From contig NZ_OCMY01000002.1 in NCBI RefSeq assembly GCF_900215435.1, forward strand, positions 1 to 64,000: 64,000 nt of DNA, given 5' to 3'. Below are positions 42,177 through 51,250 of this stretch, piece by piece (the first letter of the stretch is position 1; every line of letters starts with the position of its first letter). The notes under the pieces were generated by a model that was given only the letters and a program-made list of their open reading frames with translations, did no database searches and was not told where the DNA came from. The position numbers and the translations under genes are program-made. The stretch is from Candidatus Pantoea floridensis (lineage in GTDB: Bacteria; Pseudomonadota; Gammaproteobacteria; Enterobacterales; Enterobacteriaceae).

Positions 42177-44381
42177 ATGTCTTTCGAAGATTTGCGCGTC
42201 AGGAAACCCGGCAGTGTGCCTCAGCGTGCGCTGCGTCTCTCTTTACTGGCTATGTTGATTGCGTCGGGTATCGCGCAAGCAGCGGAATCCACCCCTCCCG
42301 AACAGACTCTGAACGTTGATGCCAGCGCCAGCGCGGATCAGCAAGAGCAGGCCGCCAAAGATTACAGCGTTCCCGTGACGCGTGCCGGTACCAAAATGGC
42401 GCTGACCGCGCGCGATATTCCGCAATCGGTTTCGATTGTTAGCAAGCAGCGGATGGAAGATCAGCAGCTGCAATCGCTGAATGATGTGTTGTCGAATACC
42501 ACCGGCATTCACGGCGTCTCGAGTGATATGGATCGCACCAACTACTATTCGCGCGGTTTTATGATCGACAACTACATGGTCGATGGCATCCCAACCGCCT
42601 TCGCTTCGCGCTGGAATCTGGGCGATGCGCAGAGCGATATGGCGCTGTATGAACGCGTTGAAGTGGTTCGCGGCGCCACAGGTTTGCTAACCGGACCGGG
42701 CAATCCCTCCGCTTCAATCAACATGGTGCGCAAGCACGCCGATAGCAAAGCGTTCACCGGCAGTGTTTCTGCCAGCTACGGCAGCTGGAATAAGCAGCGT
42801 TACGTTGCGGACCTCTCTGCGCCGCTGTCGCCAGAAGGTAACGTGCGTGGACGCCTGGTGACGGGCTATGAAGACAAAAACAGCTTTATCGAACGCTATG
42901 GCGCAGACAAGAAGTTCGTCTATGGCGTAGTCGATGCCGATCTGACCGATGCCACGAAATTGTCGGTAGGCTATGAGTTCAGCCAGGTGAATACCGATTC
43001 GCCAATGTGGGGTGGTTCACCCCGCTGGTATACCGACGGCTCGCAGGTGAAACTGCGCCGTGGTTATAACACCGCGCCGGATTGGGCTTATAACAATAAA
43101 GAAAACAATAAAGTCTTTATTAACCTGCAGCAAAACTTTGATAACGGCTGGAACATCACGCTTAACGGCACGCATAACCAGATGACTCTGGATAGTAAGC
43201 AACTGTATATCGATAGCTATATCAATAAAGACACCGGCGTTGCCGTCAATCAGTATCCTGCCTCTTATGCTTATGACGCCGTCGGCGGTACTGGCTACAA
43301 CACCGGTAAACGTAAAGTGGATGCGGTGGATGCCTTTGCCAGCGGCCCATATGAGATGTTTGGCCGTCAGCATGAGTTGATGCTGGGCATCAATTACAGC
43401 CGTCAGGATAATAAGTACTACAGTGCCTGGACCAACATTTCACCGGCGCAACTGGGTAATTTCTACGATTACAACGGTAACTTCCCGGAGTCTGACTGGA
43501 ATCCACGCGAACCCGCTTCGGATACCCAACTGGTGCGCCAGAAGTCTGCTTATCTGGCAACCCGCATTTCGCTGGCCGATCCGCTACATGTGATCCTGGG
43601 CGCGCGTTATACCAACTGGAATCGTCAGACGCTGACGGAAGAGATGGAGAAGAACAACATCACGCCATATGGCGGCGTGATTTGGGACTTCTACGATAAT
43701 TGGTCAGCGTATGCCAGCTACACTTCGGTGTTCCAGCCGCAGGATTACCAGGATTCTTCAGGCGGATTCCTGGCGCCAGTGATTGGTAAAAACTACGAAG
43801 CGGGGGTGAAGTCGGATTGGTTTAACAGTCGCCTGACCACCTCAATTTCGGTATTCCGCACCGAACTGGATAACGTCGGTGAAGCCACAGGACAAACCAA
43901 CCCTGAAACCGGTAATGCGATCTATGTAGGTAAAAGTGGCGTGGTGAGCCGTGGCGTTGAGTTCGAGGTGAACGGCGCGGTGACGGATAACTGGCAGATG
44001 ACCTTCGGCGGAACCAGCTATGTGGCGGAAGATCGTGAGGGCGAAAATTACAATTCGCAGCTGCCGCGCACGTCATTCAATCTCTTCACCAGCTATCGCT
44101 TGCCGATGCTAGAGGCGCTGACGGTCGGTGGTGGTGTGACCTGGCAATCGAAGACTTACAGCGATCTTGCCGGTCCGGAAGGCAACGGCACCTGGCGTGC
44201 TCGCCAAGGCAGCTATTCGCTGGTGGATCTGTTCGCGCGCTACGACGTGACCAAAAACGTTTCGCTGCAAGCGAACATCAACAACCTGTTCGACAAAGAG
44301 TACGACAACAACGTCGGCAACGGCGGGATTGTTTACGGTGAGCCGCGTAACGTCTCGGTATCCGCGACCTATCGTTTCTGA
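42177..44381 (+). CDS. fhuE: FhuE-type ferric-coprogen/rhodotorulic acid receptor
   Basis: A 734-residue TonB-dependent receptor very similar to E. coli FhuE: signal peptide (LSLLAMLIASGIAQAAE), plug sequences AGTKMALTARDIPQSVSIVSKQRMEDQQLQ-type (residues about 70-99), YYSRGFMIDNYMVDGIPT, RWNLGDAQSDMALYERVEVVRGATGL, then a barrel with APDWAYNNKE and VDLFARYDVTKN and the terminal SVSATYRF. The ATG at 42177 is preferred to TTG at 42165. FhuE imports fungal hydroxamate siderophores; internalisation uses FhuBCD encoded elsewhere. Confidence 0.95.
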   Translation: MSFEDLRVRKPGSVPQRALRLSLLAMLIASGIAQAAESTPPEQTLNVDASASADQQEQAAKDYSVPVTRAGTKMALTARDIPQSVSIVSKQRMEDQQLQSLNDVLSNTTGIHGVSSDMDRTNYYSRGFMIDNYMVDGIPTAFASRWNLGDAQSDMALYERVEVVRGATGLLTGPGNPSASINMVRKHADSKAFTGSVSASYGSWNKQRYVADLSAPLSPEGNVRGRLVTGYEDKNSFIERYGADKKFVYGVVDADLTDATKLSVGYEFSQVNTDSPMWGGSPRWYTDGSQVKLRRGYNTAPDWAYNNKENNKVFINLQQNFDNGWNITLNGTHNQMTLDSKQLYIDSYINKDTGVAVNQYPASYAYDAVGGTGYNTGKRKVDAVDAFASGPYEMFGRQHELMLGINYSRQDNKYYSAWTNISPAQLGNFYDYNGNFPESDWNPREPASDTQLVRQKSAYLATRISLADPLHVILGARYTNWNRQTLTEEMEKNNITPYGGVIWDFYDNWSAYASYTSVFQPQDYQDSSGGFLAPVIGKNYEAGVKSDWFNSRLTTSISVFRTELDNVGEATGQTNPETGNAIYVGKSGVVSRGVEFEVNGAVTDNWQMTFGGTSYVAEDREGENYNSQLPRTSFNLFTSYRLPMLEALTVGGGVTWQSKTYSDLAGPEGNGTWRARQGSYSLVDLFARYDVTKNVSLQANINNLFDKEYDNNVGNGGIVYGEPRNVSVSATYRF

Positions 44382-44425
44382 GGAAAATGCTGGGTGCGCA
44401 GGATTGTGCACCCAGCAATCCCGCA

Positions 44426-44540
44426 GGTCGCCATCAATGGCGACCCTACGTTAATAGTGCGGGGCTTTCGTAGGGTGCGCATTGATGCGCACCTGTATAA
44501 ATAGGTTAAGTGAGCGACATTCCGCCATTCATGGCGACCG
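44426..44540. repeat. Composite palindromic intergenic repeat (family A)
   Basis: GGTCGCCATCAATGGCGACC (44426-44445), linker with GGGGCTTTCG, GGTGCGCATTGATGCGCACC (44474-44493), then GTATAAATAGGTTAAGTGAGCGACATTCC and CGCCATTCATGGCGACC (44524-44540). Same order of modules as the 3.5-kb copy. Fills the gap between convergent fhuE and the M20 gene. Confidence 0.82.
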
Positions 44541-44543
44541 CTT

Positions 44544-45662
44544 CTATACCTTCATCCAATCCGCAATAATCTGCCCATATAACTGCTCGGCTTCCCCCAG
44601 CTTACTCAACGAACAATACTCATCGGTCTGGTGCGCCATCGTCGGTTCGCCCGGGCCTAATATAATACATGGCGGATTACCCAGCGCGGGCAGCAGCAGC
44701 GAGGCATCGGTAAAGTAGGGCACAACGCGCGCGGCTAACGGCTGCGTGAAAAGCGCCTGGCAGCGACGATAGACCGATTGGATCCACTGATTCTCTTCGG
44801 AACTCAATACGGCAGGCAGATCGACCAGGGTGGTGATCTGCACCTCTTCTCCGAGCATCGCCGCTAACCGCTGGCGAATTGTTGCGTGTTGCAAATTCGG
44901 CGCGCTGCGAATATCAACATCAAATGCCGTGCGATCCGGCACCGAGTTAATGTTTAAACCGCCCTGAATCCGTCCCACATTCAGCGTGGGCTGCTTCATC
45001 AACGGATGCGGTGCGCCGGGAGAAAAGCGGCGGATTTTGCCTAACGCATCAGCCGCGAGGTAAATAGCGTTGATTCCCAGTTCCGGCATCGCGCCATGGG
45101 CGGTTTTTCCGCGCGTCTCGCAGCGAAGCCACAGTGCACCTTTATGCCCAATCACCGGATAATTGGCTGTCGGTTCGCCGACGATTAGGGCCCCAATTTC
45201 CGGCAACGTGCCGGCATCAATTAGCGACTGTGCGCCTTCACAGCCCGTTTCTTCACCGCCGGTGATCAGCAGAACCACGCCGCGCCCGGTACGAATCGCC
45301 GTTTGCTGCTGGAGGCAGGCGAAAGCAAAAGCCGCTATCGCCGCTTTCATATCACTCGAACCGCGTCCATAAAGCCGATCGGCCACGATATCCGAGCCAA
45401 AAGGATCGTGTTGCCAGGGTTGATTGCCGAGCGGCACGGTATCCAGATGGCCGGTAAACGCCAGCGGTTTGCCGGGCGATGCGCCGTGAAGATGCGCAAT
45501 CAGATTGCTGCGGCCAGCACCAAAAGACGACAAGTTAACCGCAAAACCTCGCTCGCTCAGCCAATCGGCCAAAAACTGCATGCACGCCGCTTCATTACCG
45601 GGCGGATTGATCGTATCGAAACCGAGCAAATGTTGGGTAAGGGCGAGCGAAGCGGGAGGCAT
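44544..45662 (-). CDS. M20 peptidase / ArgE-like deacylase
   Basis: A 372-residue M20A amidohydrolase with TGHLDTVPLG, RGSSDMKAAIAAFAFA, ITGGEETGCEGAQ, VGEPTANYP and the C-terminal ILGPGEPTMAHQTDEY. These are the Zn ligands and catalytic Glu of ArgE/DapE enzymes that hydrolyse N-acyl amino acids. Its start overlaps the stop of the GATase-like gene by one base, with GGAGCG upstream. Last gene of a minus-strand operon with PTE-like and ABC genes, so it probably acts on an imported amide. Confidence 0.9.
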   Translation of the reverse strand: MPPASLALTQHLLGFDTINPPGNEAACMQFLADWLSERGFAVNLSSFGAGRSNLIAHLHGASPGKPLAFTGHLDTVPLGNQPWQHDPFGSDIVADRLYGRGSSDMKAAIAAFAFACLQQQTAIRTGRGVVLLITGGEETGCEGAQSLIDAGTLPEIGALIVGEPTANYPVIGHKGALWLRCETRGKTAHGAMPELGINAIYLAADALGKIRRFSPGAPHPLMKQPTLNVGRIQGGLNINSVPDRTAFDVDIRSAPNLQHATIRQRLAAMLGEEVQITTLVDLPAVLSSEENQWIQSVYRRCQALFTQPLAARVVPYFTDASLLLPALGNPPCIILGPGEPTMAHQTDEYCSLSKLGEAEQLYGQIIADWMKV

Positions 45663-46417
45663 CAGGCGCGCTCCGTTAGCCAGTCGAAGCAGTTAATCCA
45701 CAGCTGGCGATAGCCGGGCCATTGCGTAAACTCTTGCGGTAGCCAGTGTGCCGACATATCGCTGGTCCACACCAGCGATCGCCCTTTTTCATATTCCCGC
45801 ACCGCTAATAATGGATGCGCGGTGCCAGCAACGGTCGCCAGCAGCGTACCTTCAGGCTGCATCTCCACTTCGTTGTATCCCAGCATCCACGGCCATTCGC
45901 CGGAAATATTGTTGAATACCGCATGCGGCTGCGTCATCTCCAGCGTCGATCCTTCGGGCGTTTCAACACGATCATCCCAGGCGAGACAGCGCACCGGCAG
46001 GACTTTTTCCACCAGCGTATGGCGGAAGCGCGCACCGCCATTGATACCCTGAAAACTGAAGTAACCACCAATCATCATCAGGCTGCCGCCCGCCGCCACG
46101 TAATCGTGGATCAGCGATAAGCGGTTGGCGGTGCGACGGCTTTTTAGCCAGGTATCGGGATGCAGCAGCAGCGTATTGGCACCAATATCCGAAAGAATAA
46201 TCACATCCCACTGCTGCAATCCTTCCAGCGTGAGTGGGAAATCGGTGGCCGCAGCGTGTGCCGGCATGTGCGTGACGGCGTAATCGCTCTCCTTTAACGC
46301 CGCGATAAAATCGCTGGCGCCGGTATGCCAGGTGGCGGTGGAGAATTGGTCAAAGCCTTTAATGTGGTTCGAGGTGCTGGTCCAGGATTCGCCCACCAGC
46401 AAGACTTGTTTCTGCAT
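45662..46417 (-). CDS. Glutamine-amidotransferase-like (ThuA/GATase fold) protein lacking the usual Cys
   Basis: A 251-residue protein with a class I GATase-like fold: MQKQVLLVGESWTSTSN, a strand-loop WDVIILSDIGANTLLLHPDTW, and the elbow LMMIGGYFSFQG where a true glutaminase would have Cys (here Tyr). The C-terminal ends with VWTSDMSAHWLP. It is usually annotated glutamine amidotransferase; the missing nucleophile suggests a ThuA-like hydrolase/isomerase role. I chose 46417 (AAGGGA upstream); 46435 is an alternative overlapping the previous gene. Within the ABC/PTE operon. Confidence 0.8.
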   Translation of the reverse strand: MQKQVLLVGESWTSTSNHIKGFDQFSTATWHTGASDFIAALKESDYAVTHMPAHAAATDFPLTLEGLQQWDVIILSDIGANTLLLHPDTWLKSRRTANRLSLIHDYVAAGGSLMMIGGYFSFQGINGGARFRHTLVEKVLPVRCLAWDDRVETPEGSTLEMTQPHAVFNNISGEWPWMLGYNEVEMQPEGTLLATVAGTAHPLLAVREYEKGRSLVWTSDMSAHWLPQEFTQWPGYRQLWINCFDWLTERA

Positions 46418-46431
46418 GATAATTTTCCCTT

Positions 46432-47511
46432 TCACCCGCCAAATACGCGCTGCGGGTTAGCAATCAATAAGGTTTCGAGTTGTTCGCCGCTGACGCCGTG
46501 ACGTTTCAGGCGCGGGACAAAATGTTTGAGGATGTAGCCATAACCGTGGCCGCCAAAGCGCGTTAGCATGGTTTTCAGGAACACATCCTGCGACAGCAAA
46601 ATTTGCTGGAGGTAGCCGTCATCGATCAATTCGCAGATGGCGCGCGCGTTCTCTTCATCGGAAGGTGATTGCGCCGATTCATCGGCGTAGTAATAGCTCA
46701 TGCCGATCATGTCGTATTCAAGGAACACCCCGCGATCGGCCAGTTCACGCTGATAGCGTTTATCGGCAAAGCTAGGATTCATATGGCACAGCACGGTGTG
46801 ACGCAGATCGGCGCCTTCCTGCTGCAAGATATCCAGCACCTTATGGCCTAAACGTTCCCAACCCGGCAGATGCACCTGAATCGGCACGCCGGTTGCCGCA
46901 CTGGCGCGTCCCGCCGCGCGCAACGATTTCTCTTCATCGGCGGTAAAGTGGCTGGAGATACCGATTTCACCGATCAGTCCGGCAATCACCTCCGGTTTTT
47001 CCGCTGCGCCACCGAGATCAAAGATCAATTTTTCGCTAAGCTGCTCCACGCTGATACTTTTCACCCATGCGGGATGCGAGGGCTCGAGGTAAAGTCCAGT
47101 GCCCATCACTATGTTGAGACCGGTCAAGCGGGCGATACGCTGTAAGCCCTTCGGGTCGCGGCCAATGCCGATATTGGTTGGATCAATAATGGTTTCACCC
47201 CCCAACGCGCGGTACTTCATCAACTCTTCAATCGCCAGGTCGACGTCAAACAGTTGGCAGTTATCGCGGCTCATCAGCGGGTTCATGGCCAGTTCGCCGA
47301 GGTTCTCGATCTTGACTGGCATCTCGGCAATATGACGATCGCTGCAACAGCAGGGCGGCACCCATTTGCCGGAAGCGTCCAGCAGAATGTGTTCGTGCAT
47401 CAAGGTCACGCCCATCTCAGCCAGCGGTAGCGGTCCTAAAACCGTCATCACGTAGCCACTTGTAACGCCAAGCGGTAACGGATCGGCATGACGGAAAATC
47501 GATCCTTTCAT
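46432..47511 (-). CDS. Phosphotriesterase-family metallohydrolase (PTE/PLL-like)
   Basis: A 359-residue TIM-barrel amidohydrolase. The first metal motif HEH is at residues 39-41 (LMHEHILLD), the bridging ligand looks like Glu in IGEIGISS (PTEs with carbamylated Lys differ), then His in QVHLPGWE and CHMNPSF and Asp in LLSQDVFLK. Members hydrolyse lactones, phosphotriesters or sugar lactones. AAGGAT precedes the start and it lies three bases after the permease gene. An unusual Cys triplet VPPCCCSDRH at residues 51-60 is present. Substrate unknown. Confidence 0.9.
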   Translation of the reverse strand: MKGSIFRHADPLPLGVTSGYVMTVLGPLPLAEMGVTLMHEHILLDASGKWVPPCCCSDRHIAEMPVKIENLGELAMNPLMSRDNCQLFDVDLAIEELMKYRALGGETIIDPTNIGIGRDPKGLQRIARLTGLNIVMGTGLYLEPSHPAWVKSISVEQLSEKLIFDLGGAAEKPEVIAGLIGEIGISSHFTADEEKSLRAAGRASAATGVPIQVHLPGWERLGHKVLDILQQEGADLRHTVLCHMNPSFADKRYQRELADRGVFLEYDMIGMSYYYADESAQSPSDEENARAICELIDDGYLQQILLSQDVFLKTMLTRFGGHGYGYILKHFVPRLKRHGVSGEQLETLLIANPQRVFGG

Positions 47512-47514
47512 GGG

Positions 47515-48525
47515 CTATCCTTTTGCCGGCGCGCGGGCGGGGTTGAGAATGCGGGTATTCAGCCAGATAGCGAGCAGAATGATGGTGCCGGTGGCGATTT
47601 GCGTATAGAACGGCGAGATGTGCGACAGAATCAGTCCGTTCTGGATGATGGCAATCGACAGCGCGCCCAGCAGCGTGCCGATAACGGTGCCAAAGCCGCC
47701 AAACAGGCTGGTGCTGCCCAGCACTACGGCAGCAATCACCTGCAGTTCAAAGCCTTCACCCTGATTGGATGAGCCGCTGCCGAGACGCGCGGTAATGATC
47801 ATCCCCGCCAGCGCCGCTGCCATGCCGCTAATGATATAGACCTTCATGGTCACCGCTTTGGTGTTGATACCGCTGCGACGTGCACCTTCCGCATTGGCGC
47901 CAATCGCCGTAACGTAGCGGCCAAAACGCATATGGTTCAGCACAATATGCCCGGCAAACAGGACTACGATGCCAATCAGCGCGGGCATCGGAACGCCAAG
48001 CACCCAGGCGCGCCCCATAAAGGTAAACAAGCTGTCGGCCGGCACCGGAATGGAATAACCTTGCGTGACCAGCAATGCCACTCCGCGCACTACCGCCAGC
48101 GTGGCCAGGGTGACGATAAACGCCGGAATTCCCTCAAAGGCGATAAAGAAGCCATTGATGGCGCCAACTAATCCGCCCAGCAGCAATCCACCGATCAGCA
48201 CCACTGGCCAGGATAAGCCCCAGTTGTTAAGCGCGATAGCGGAAAGCGCGCCAACCAGCGCCAGCGTCGAACCCACCGACAAATCAATGCCGCCGGTAGT
48301 GATCACCAACGTCATTGCGGTTGCAACGATCAGCAGCGGAGCACTTTGCCGAATGATATTCAGCCAGTTAGTGCTGGTGAGAAAGTTGCTGGTGATCAGC
48401 GAAAACACCACGCAGCAAAAGATGAAAAACAGCGCAATGCTCACCACGCCCGAATGGTTATGCAGCAGGCGACGCGGTAGCGAATGCTGAATCATGCGCG
48501 AACTGCTTAAATTCATGATGCTCAT
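47515..48525 (-). CDS. Ribose-type (CUT2) ABC transporter permease
   Basis: A 336-residue RbsC-like inner-membrane permease with about ten helices. It carries LVITTGGIDLSVGSTLALVGAL and GAINGFFIAFEGIPAFIVTLATLAVVRG, both family hallmarks, and AVVLGSTSLFGGFGTVIGTLLGAL near the end. GAGG precedes the start and nine bases separate it from the ATPase gene. It pairs with the single-domain ATPase 48535-49317; its binding protein is probably encoded at 51251 on the other arm. Confidence 0.92.
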   Translation of the reverse strand: MSIMNLSSSRMIQHSLPRRLLHNHSGVVSIALFFIFCCVVFSLITSNFLTSTNWLNIIRQSAPLLIVATAMTLVITTGGIDLSVGSTLALVGALSAIALNNWGLSWPVVLIGGLLLGGLVGAINGFFIAFEGIPAFIVTLATLAVVRGVALLVTQGYSIPVPADSLFTFMGRAWVLGVPMPALIGIVVLFAGHIVLNHMRFGRYVTAIGANAEGARRSGINTKAVTMKVYIISGMAAALAGMIITARLGSGSSNQGEGFELQVIAAVVLGSTSLFGGFGTVIGTLLGALSIAIIQNGLILSHISPFYTQIATGTIILLAIWLNTRILNPARAPAKG

Positions 48526-48534
48526 CCCATTACC

Positions 48535-49317
48535 TCAGTGTGCAGCCGCCGAATGAGCGGTAAATTTCTCACCCACGATCAAATTAACGATATCGCTCAG
48601 GCTGGTATCCGCTACGCGGCGATCCGCTACGTTGGTGCCTTCGTACATCACCATAATGCGGTCGCACACCAAGAACAGATCCTGCAAACGATGGGTGATG
48701 AGGATGACGCTAACCCCGCGCGCAGAGACGCGCCGTATCAGCTCCAGCACCGCTTCCACTTCCGCTACGGCTAACGCAGCGGTCGGCTCATCCATGATCA
48801 GCACTTTCGGATCGAAGGCGGCGGCGCGGGCAATAGCAATCGCCTGCCGTTGGCCGCCGGATAAATTGCGCACCAGCAAACGCGTATCGGGAATCGAAAT
48901 ACCCAAACCTTTCAGCATATCGCGTGCTTCGGCATGCATTTTGGCCTGATCGAGAAAAGGGATGCCGAGCACCGATTTCATTGGCTCGCGGCCCATAAAC
49001 AGATTACCGGCGACATCCACCGTGTCGCACAGCGATAAATCCTGGTAGACCATCTCAATGTGACAACGGCGCGAATCCGCCGGATTGGTGAAGTGCTGCT
49101 GCTCACCGTCGATGCGAATGGCACCGCTGGTGGGCACCACCGCACCGGAGAGCACTTTGGTCAGGGTTGATTTGCCCGCACCGTTATCGCCCACCAATCC
49201 CAGCACTTCCCCTGGCGCCAGCTGCAAATTCACGCCGCGCAGGGATCGTATCGAACCGTAAGTTTTGGTGATGTTAATCATTTCTACCCGTGCCGGGGTA
49301 GCGTGTGGCTGCTGCAT
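48535..49317 (-). CDS. Single-domain CUT2 ABC transporter ATP-binding protein
   Basis: A 260-residue ATPase: Walker A GDNGAGKST, Q-loop VYQDLSLC, signature LSGGQRQ, Walker B VLIMDEPTAAL and switch His in LITHRLQ. It is half the length of RbsA (two fused domains), like FrcA-type single NBDs, so it would act as a homodimer. GGGAG precedes the ATG. The two GTAAACCGGTTTAC palindromes lie 78 and 249 bases upstream, making this the first gene of a LacI-controlled operon. Confidence 0.92.
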   Translation of the reverse strand: MQQPHATPARVEMINITKTYGSIRSLRGVNLQLAPGEVLGLVGDNGAGKSTLTKVLSGAVVPTSGAIRIDGEQQHFTNPADSRRCHIEMVYQDLSLCDTVDVAGNLFMGREPMKSVLGIPFLDQAKMHAEARDMLKGLGISIPDTRLLVRNLSGGQRQAIAIARAAAFDPKVLIMDEPTAALAVAEVEAVLELIRRVSARGVSVILITHRLQDLFLVCDRIMVMYEGTNVADRRVADTSLSDIVNLIVGEKFTAHSAAAH

Positions 49318-49394
49318 CTGATCACTCCCATTGCGGTTACCGGGACAATTGTTAGTCAGCGGGAAAGGTCGGATCTGGCGCGGTTTACATGCTA

Positions 49395-49408
49395 GTAAAC
49401 CGGTTTAC
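49395..49408. promoter_or_regulatory. LacI-family operator, proximal copy
   Basis: GTAAACCGGTTTAC, a perfect 14-base palindrome with the central CG typical of LacI/GalR operators, 78 bases upstream of the ATPase gene. A half site CGGTTTAC lies just before it at 49381-49388. Confidence 0.75.
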
Positions 49409-49565
49409 CTGCCGGATACAACATAACCTGATACGTGCTGGCTCTGGATACAACGATATTTGTTTGCCGGGAGGAATATTGCAGTTTCTGTGCCAGGTTA
49501 TAATTTAGCCAGTATTGTGAAGGCAAAAATATCGTTAATTCAATAGGCTAAATGTGCGTAGCGAG

Positions 49566-49579
49566 GTAAACCGGTTTAC
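49566..49579. promoter_or_regulatory. LacI-family operator, distal copy
   Basis: Second identical GTAAACCGGTTTAC, 171 bases from the first (centre to centre) and 72 bases after the stop of the LacI gene. Identical paired palindromes at this spacing suit repression by looping of a tetrameric or dimeric regulator. The rest of the 333-base gap (49318-49650) is AT-rich with no gene. Confidence 0.75.
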
Positions 49580-49650
49580 TAAAAGGCAATACGCTGGTGA
49601 TTTTTGATCATCTTTTGCGCCAAAGTTGTGCAATTTTGCGCCATTTTGGT

Positions 49651-50667
49651 TCAGGGGCAGCAGAGCTGGATCGAATCGCGTCCAACCCATTCGACCGGCA
49701 AGCGAGTTTCCAATGGAATATTGGCTTCGTTGTTGAGCAGGCGCAGCATGATATCTACTGCGGTATAACCCAGTTCCCGGGCGGGTTGGCGAATGGTGGA
49801 GATGCGCGGCTGCGTCAGGTCGGTGTAGTTGGCGTCATCAAAGCCAACCAGTGAAAGTGCAGCGGGGGCCTGAAGGCCGCTGGCACGTAAGCCATCCAGC
49901 AAGCCCAGCACCAGATAATCACTGGCGGCAAACACGGCGGAGGGGCGTTGAGACTGGCTGAACAGCTGCTGCAAAGCCTGCTGACCAAACTCACGTTCGT
50001 AGTTACCGTACATGACCCATTCGTCGGGTACCGACAAACCGGCCTGCTTCATCGCGGTGCAGAAGCCGAGATAACGTTCGCGCACGCTCATCAGCTGTTC
50101 CGGACCGCCAATAAAGGCGATATGACGATGTCCCGCAGCGATCAGCTGTTCAGTCGCGATACGCCCGCCTTGCACGTTGTCAGCAAATACTTTTGGTACG
50201 CTGCTGCCGGGAATATCTTCATCGAGTAATACTATATGCTGATGACGCTGCATCTCTTTACGCAGCAAGCCGTTATCTGGACGGTTGGTGGTAAACAGCA
50301 GGCCATCGACCTGGCGTGTGTCCAGCCAGCGAATGAACTGCGCCTCTTTGTCGGGATTGTTGCGGGTGATGCAGAGTACCAAACTGTAACCGCGCGCTGA
50401 TGCCGCCTCTTCTGCCGCGTCGGCCAGTTCAGCGAAGAAGGAGTTGGTGATATCGGGCAGCACTAAACCCAGGGTTTCGCTGCCGCCTTTGCTCAGGCGT
50501 CGCGCCAGGCTGTTGCCGCGATAATCGAGCTGGTGAATGGCAGCTTCAATGCGGTCAATCGTCTCCTGCGGCAACACAATGCTGTGATTCAGATAGCGAG
50601 AGACCGTGGCCTTGGAGAGCCCTGCTAATTTCGCCACGTCAGATAACAACACGCGTTTTGTACTCAT
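49651..50667 (-). CDS. LacI-family transcriptional regulator
   Basis: A 338-residue repressor: HTH LSDVAKLAGLSKATVSRYLNHS (residues about 8-29), hinge LARRLSKGGSETLGLVLPDI, and a periplasmic-binding-protein-like sensor domain with FIGGPEQLMSVRERYLGF and SLVGFDDANYTDLTQPRISTIRQP. ATG at 50667 is preferred although GAGG is close to it; ATG at 50679 is an alternative. Upstream of the ABC-PTE-M20 operon in the same direction and next to two LacI-type palindromes. The ligand is probably the sugar-like transport substrate or its phosphorylated form. Confidence 0.93.
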   Translation of the reverse strand: MSTKRVLLSDVAKLAGLSKATVSRYLNHSIVLPQETIDRIEAAIHQLDYRGNSLARRLSKGGSETLGLVLPDITNSFFAELADAAEEAASARGYSLVLCITRNNPDKEAQFIRWLDTRQVDGLLFTTNRPDNGLLRKEMQRHQHIVLLDEDIPGSSVPKVFADNVQGGRIATEQLIAAGHRHIAFIGGPEQLMSVRERYLGFCTAMKQAGLSVPDEWVMYGNYEREFGQQALQQLFSQSQRPSAVFAASDYLVLGLLDGLRASGLQAPAALSLVGFDDANYTDLTQPRISTIRQPARELGYTAVDIMLRLLNNEANIPLETRLPVEWVGRDSIQLCCP

Positions 50668-50690
50668 GTTCCTCGCCATAGTGATTTATC

Positions 50691-50870
50691 GGTCGCCATG
50701 AATGGCGGCTCTACAAAACGTGCCGATCAATCGTAAGGTCGCCATTTCTCGGTCGCCATGAATGGCGACCCTACAAAACGTGCCGATTAATCGTAGGGTC
50801 GCCATTTCTCGGTCGCCATGAATGGCGACCCTACAAAACGTGCCGATCAATCGTAGGGTCGCCATTTATG
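50691..50870. repeat. Three-copy 60-bp tandem array of family A palindromes
   Basis: Exact period of 60 bases, three units (50691-50750, 50751-50810, 50811-50870), each with GGTCGCCATGAATGGCGACC-type core, CTACAAAACGTGCCGAT and TCGTAGGGTCGCCATTT. Units differ at only a few positions. It lies between the divergent LacI gene and the binding-protein gene, leaving their promoters between 50870 and 51250. Confidence 0.92.
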
Positions 50871-50993
50871 GCGACCTCACAATAACGCGCGGAGTCGCAA
50901 GAGGATGCGTTTTTATCCACACCAATATCTGTAACACACTTAAGCGCGGCTGATACAGCGCTTTCCTTTGCCCACTGGCGCATAAATAAACAC

Positions 50994-51022
50994 TTGACAA
51001 AAAAAGTCACTCAGCGAATTGT
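50994..51022 (+). promoter_or_regulatory. Possible sigma-70 promoter of the binding-protein gene
   Basis: TTGACA (50994-50999) is a perfect -35 box; 17 bases on lies AATTGT (51017-51022), a poor -10. The long leader to the start at 51251 also contains GTTTACCG near 51028, a half site of the LacI palindrome. Assignment is tentative. Confidence 0.35.
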
Positions 51023-51250
51023 ATGCACAGTTTACCGCAGTACCGGGAATCCATTCCCAAACTGACTTTCGTTATTTCATCAGGTATTCCTAGCGGATGG
51101 GTTGCCGAAAAAACGTAAGCAGGGCGTTTTAAAAACACTGCACCTGCGCAGTGTGAACAGCATATCCATCGATATTTGCCCGCCAAAAATAATCTCAGTG
51201 TCTTAACGCTGGGAAACGCTGATTATTATTTATTCCCGACGAGGAACACC

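Noticed and set aside
50691..50870. CRISPR-like repeat array
   Set aside because: Units are directly abutting 60-base tandem copies with no unique spacers and no cas genes nearby.
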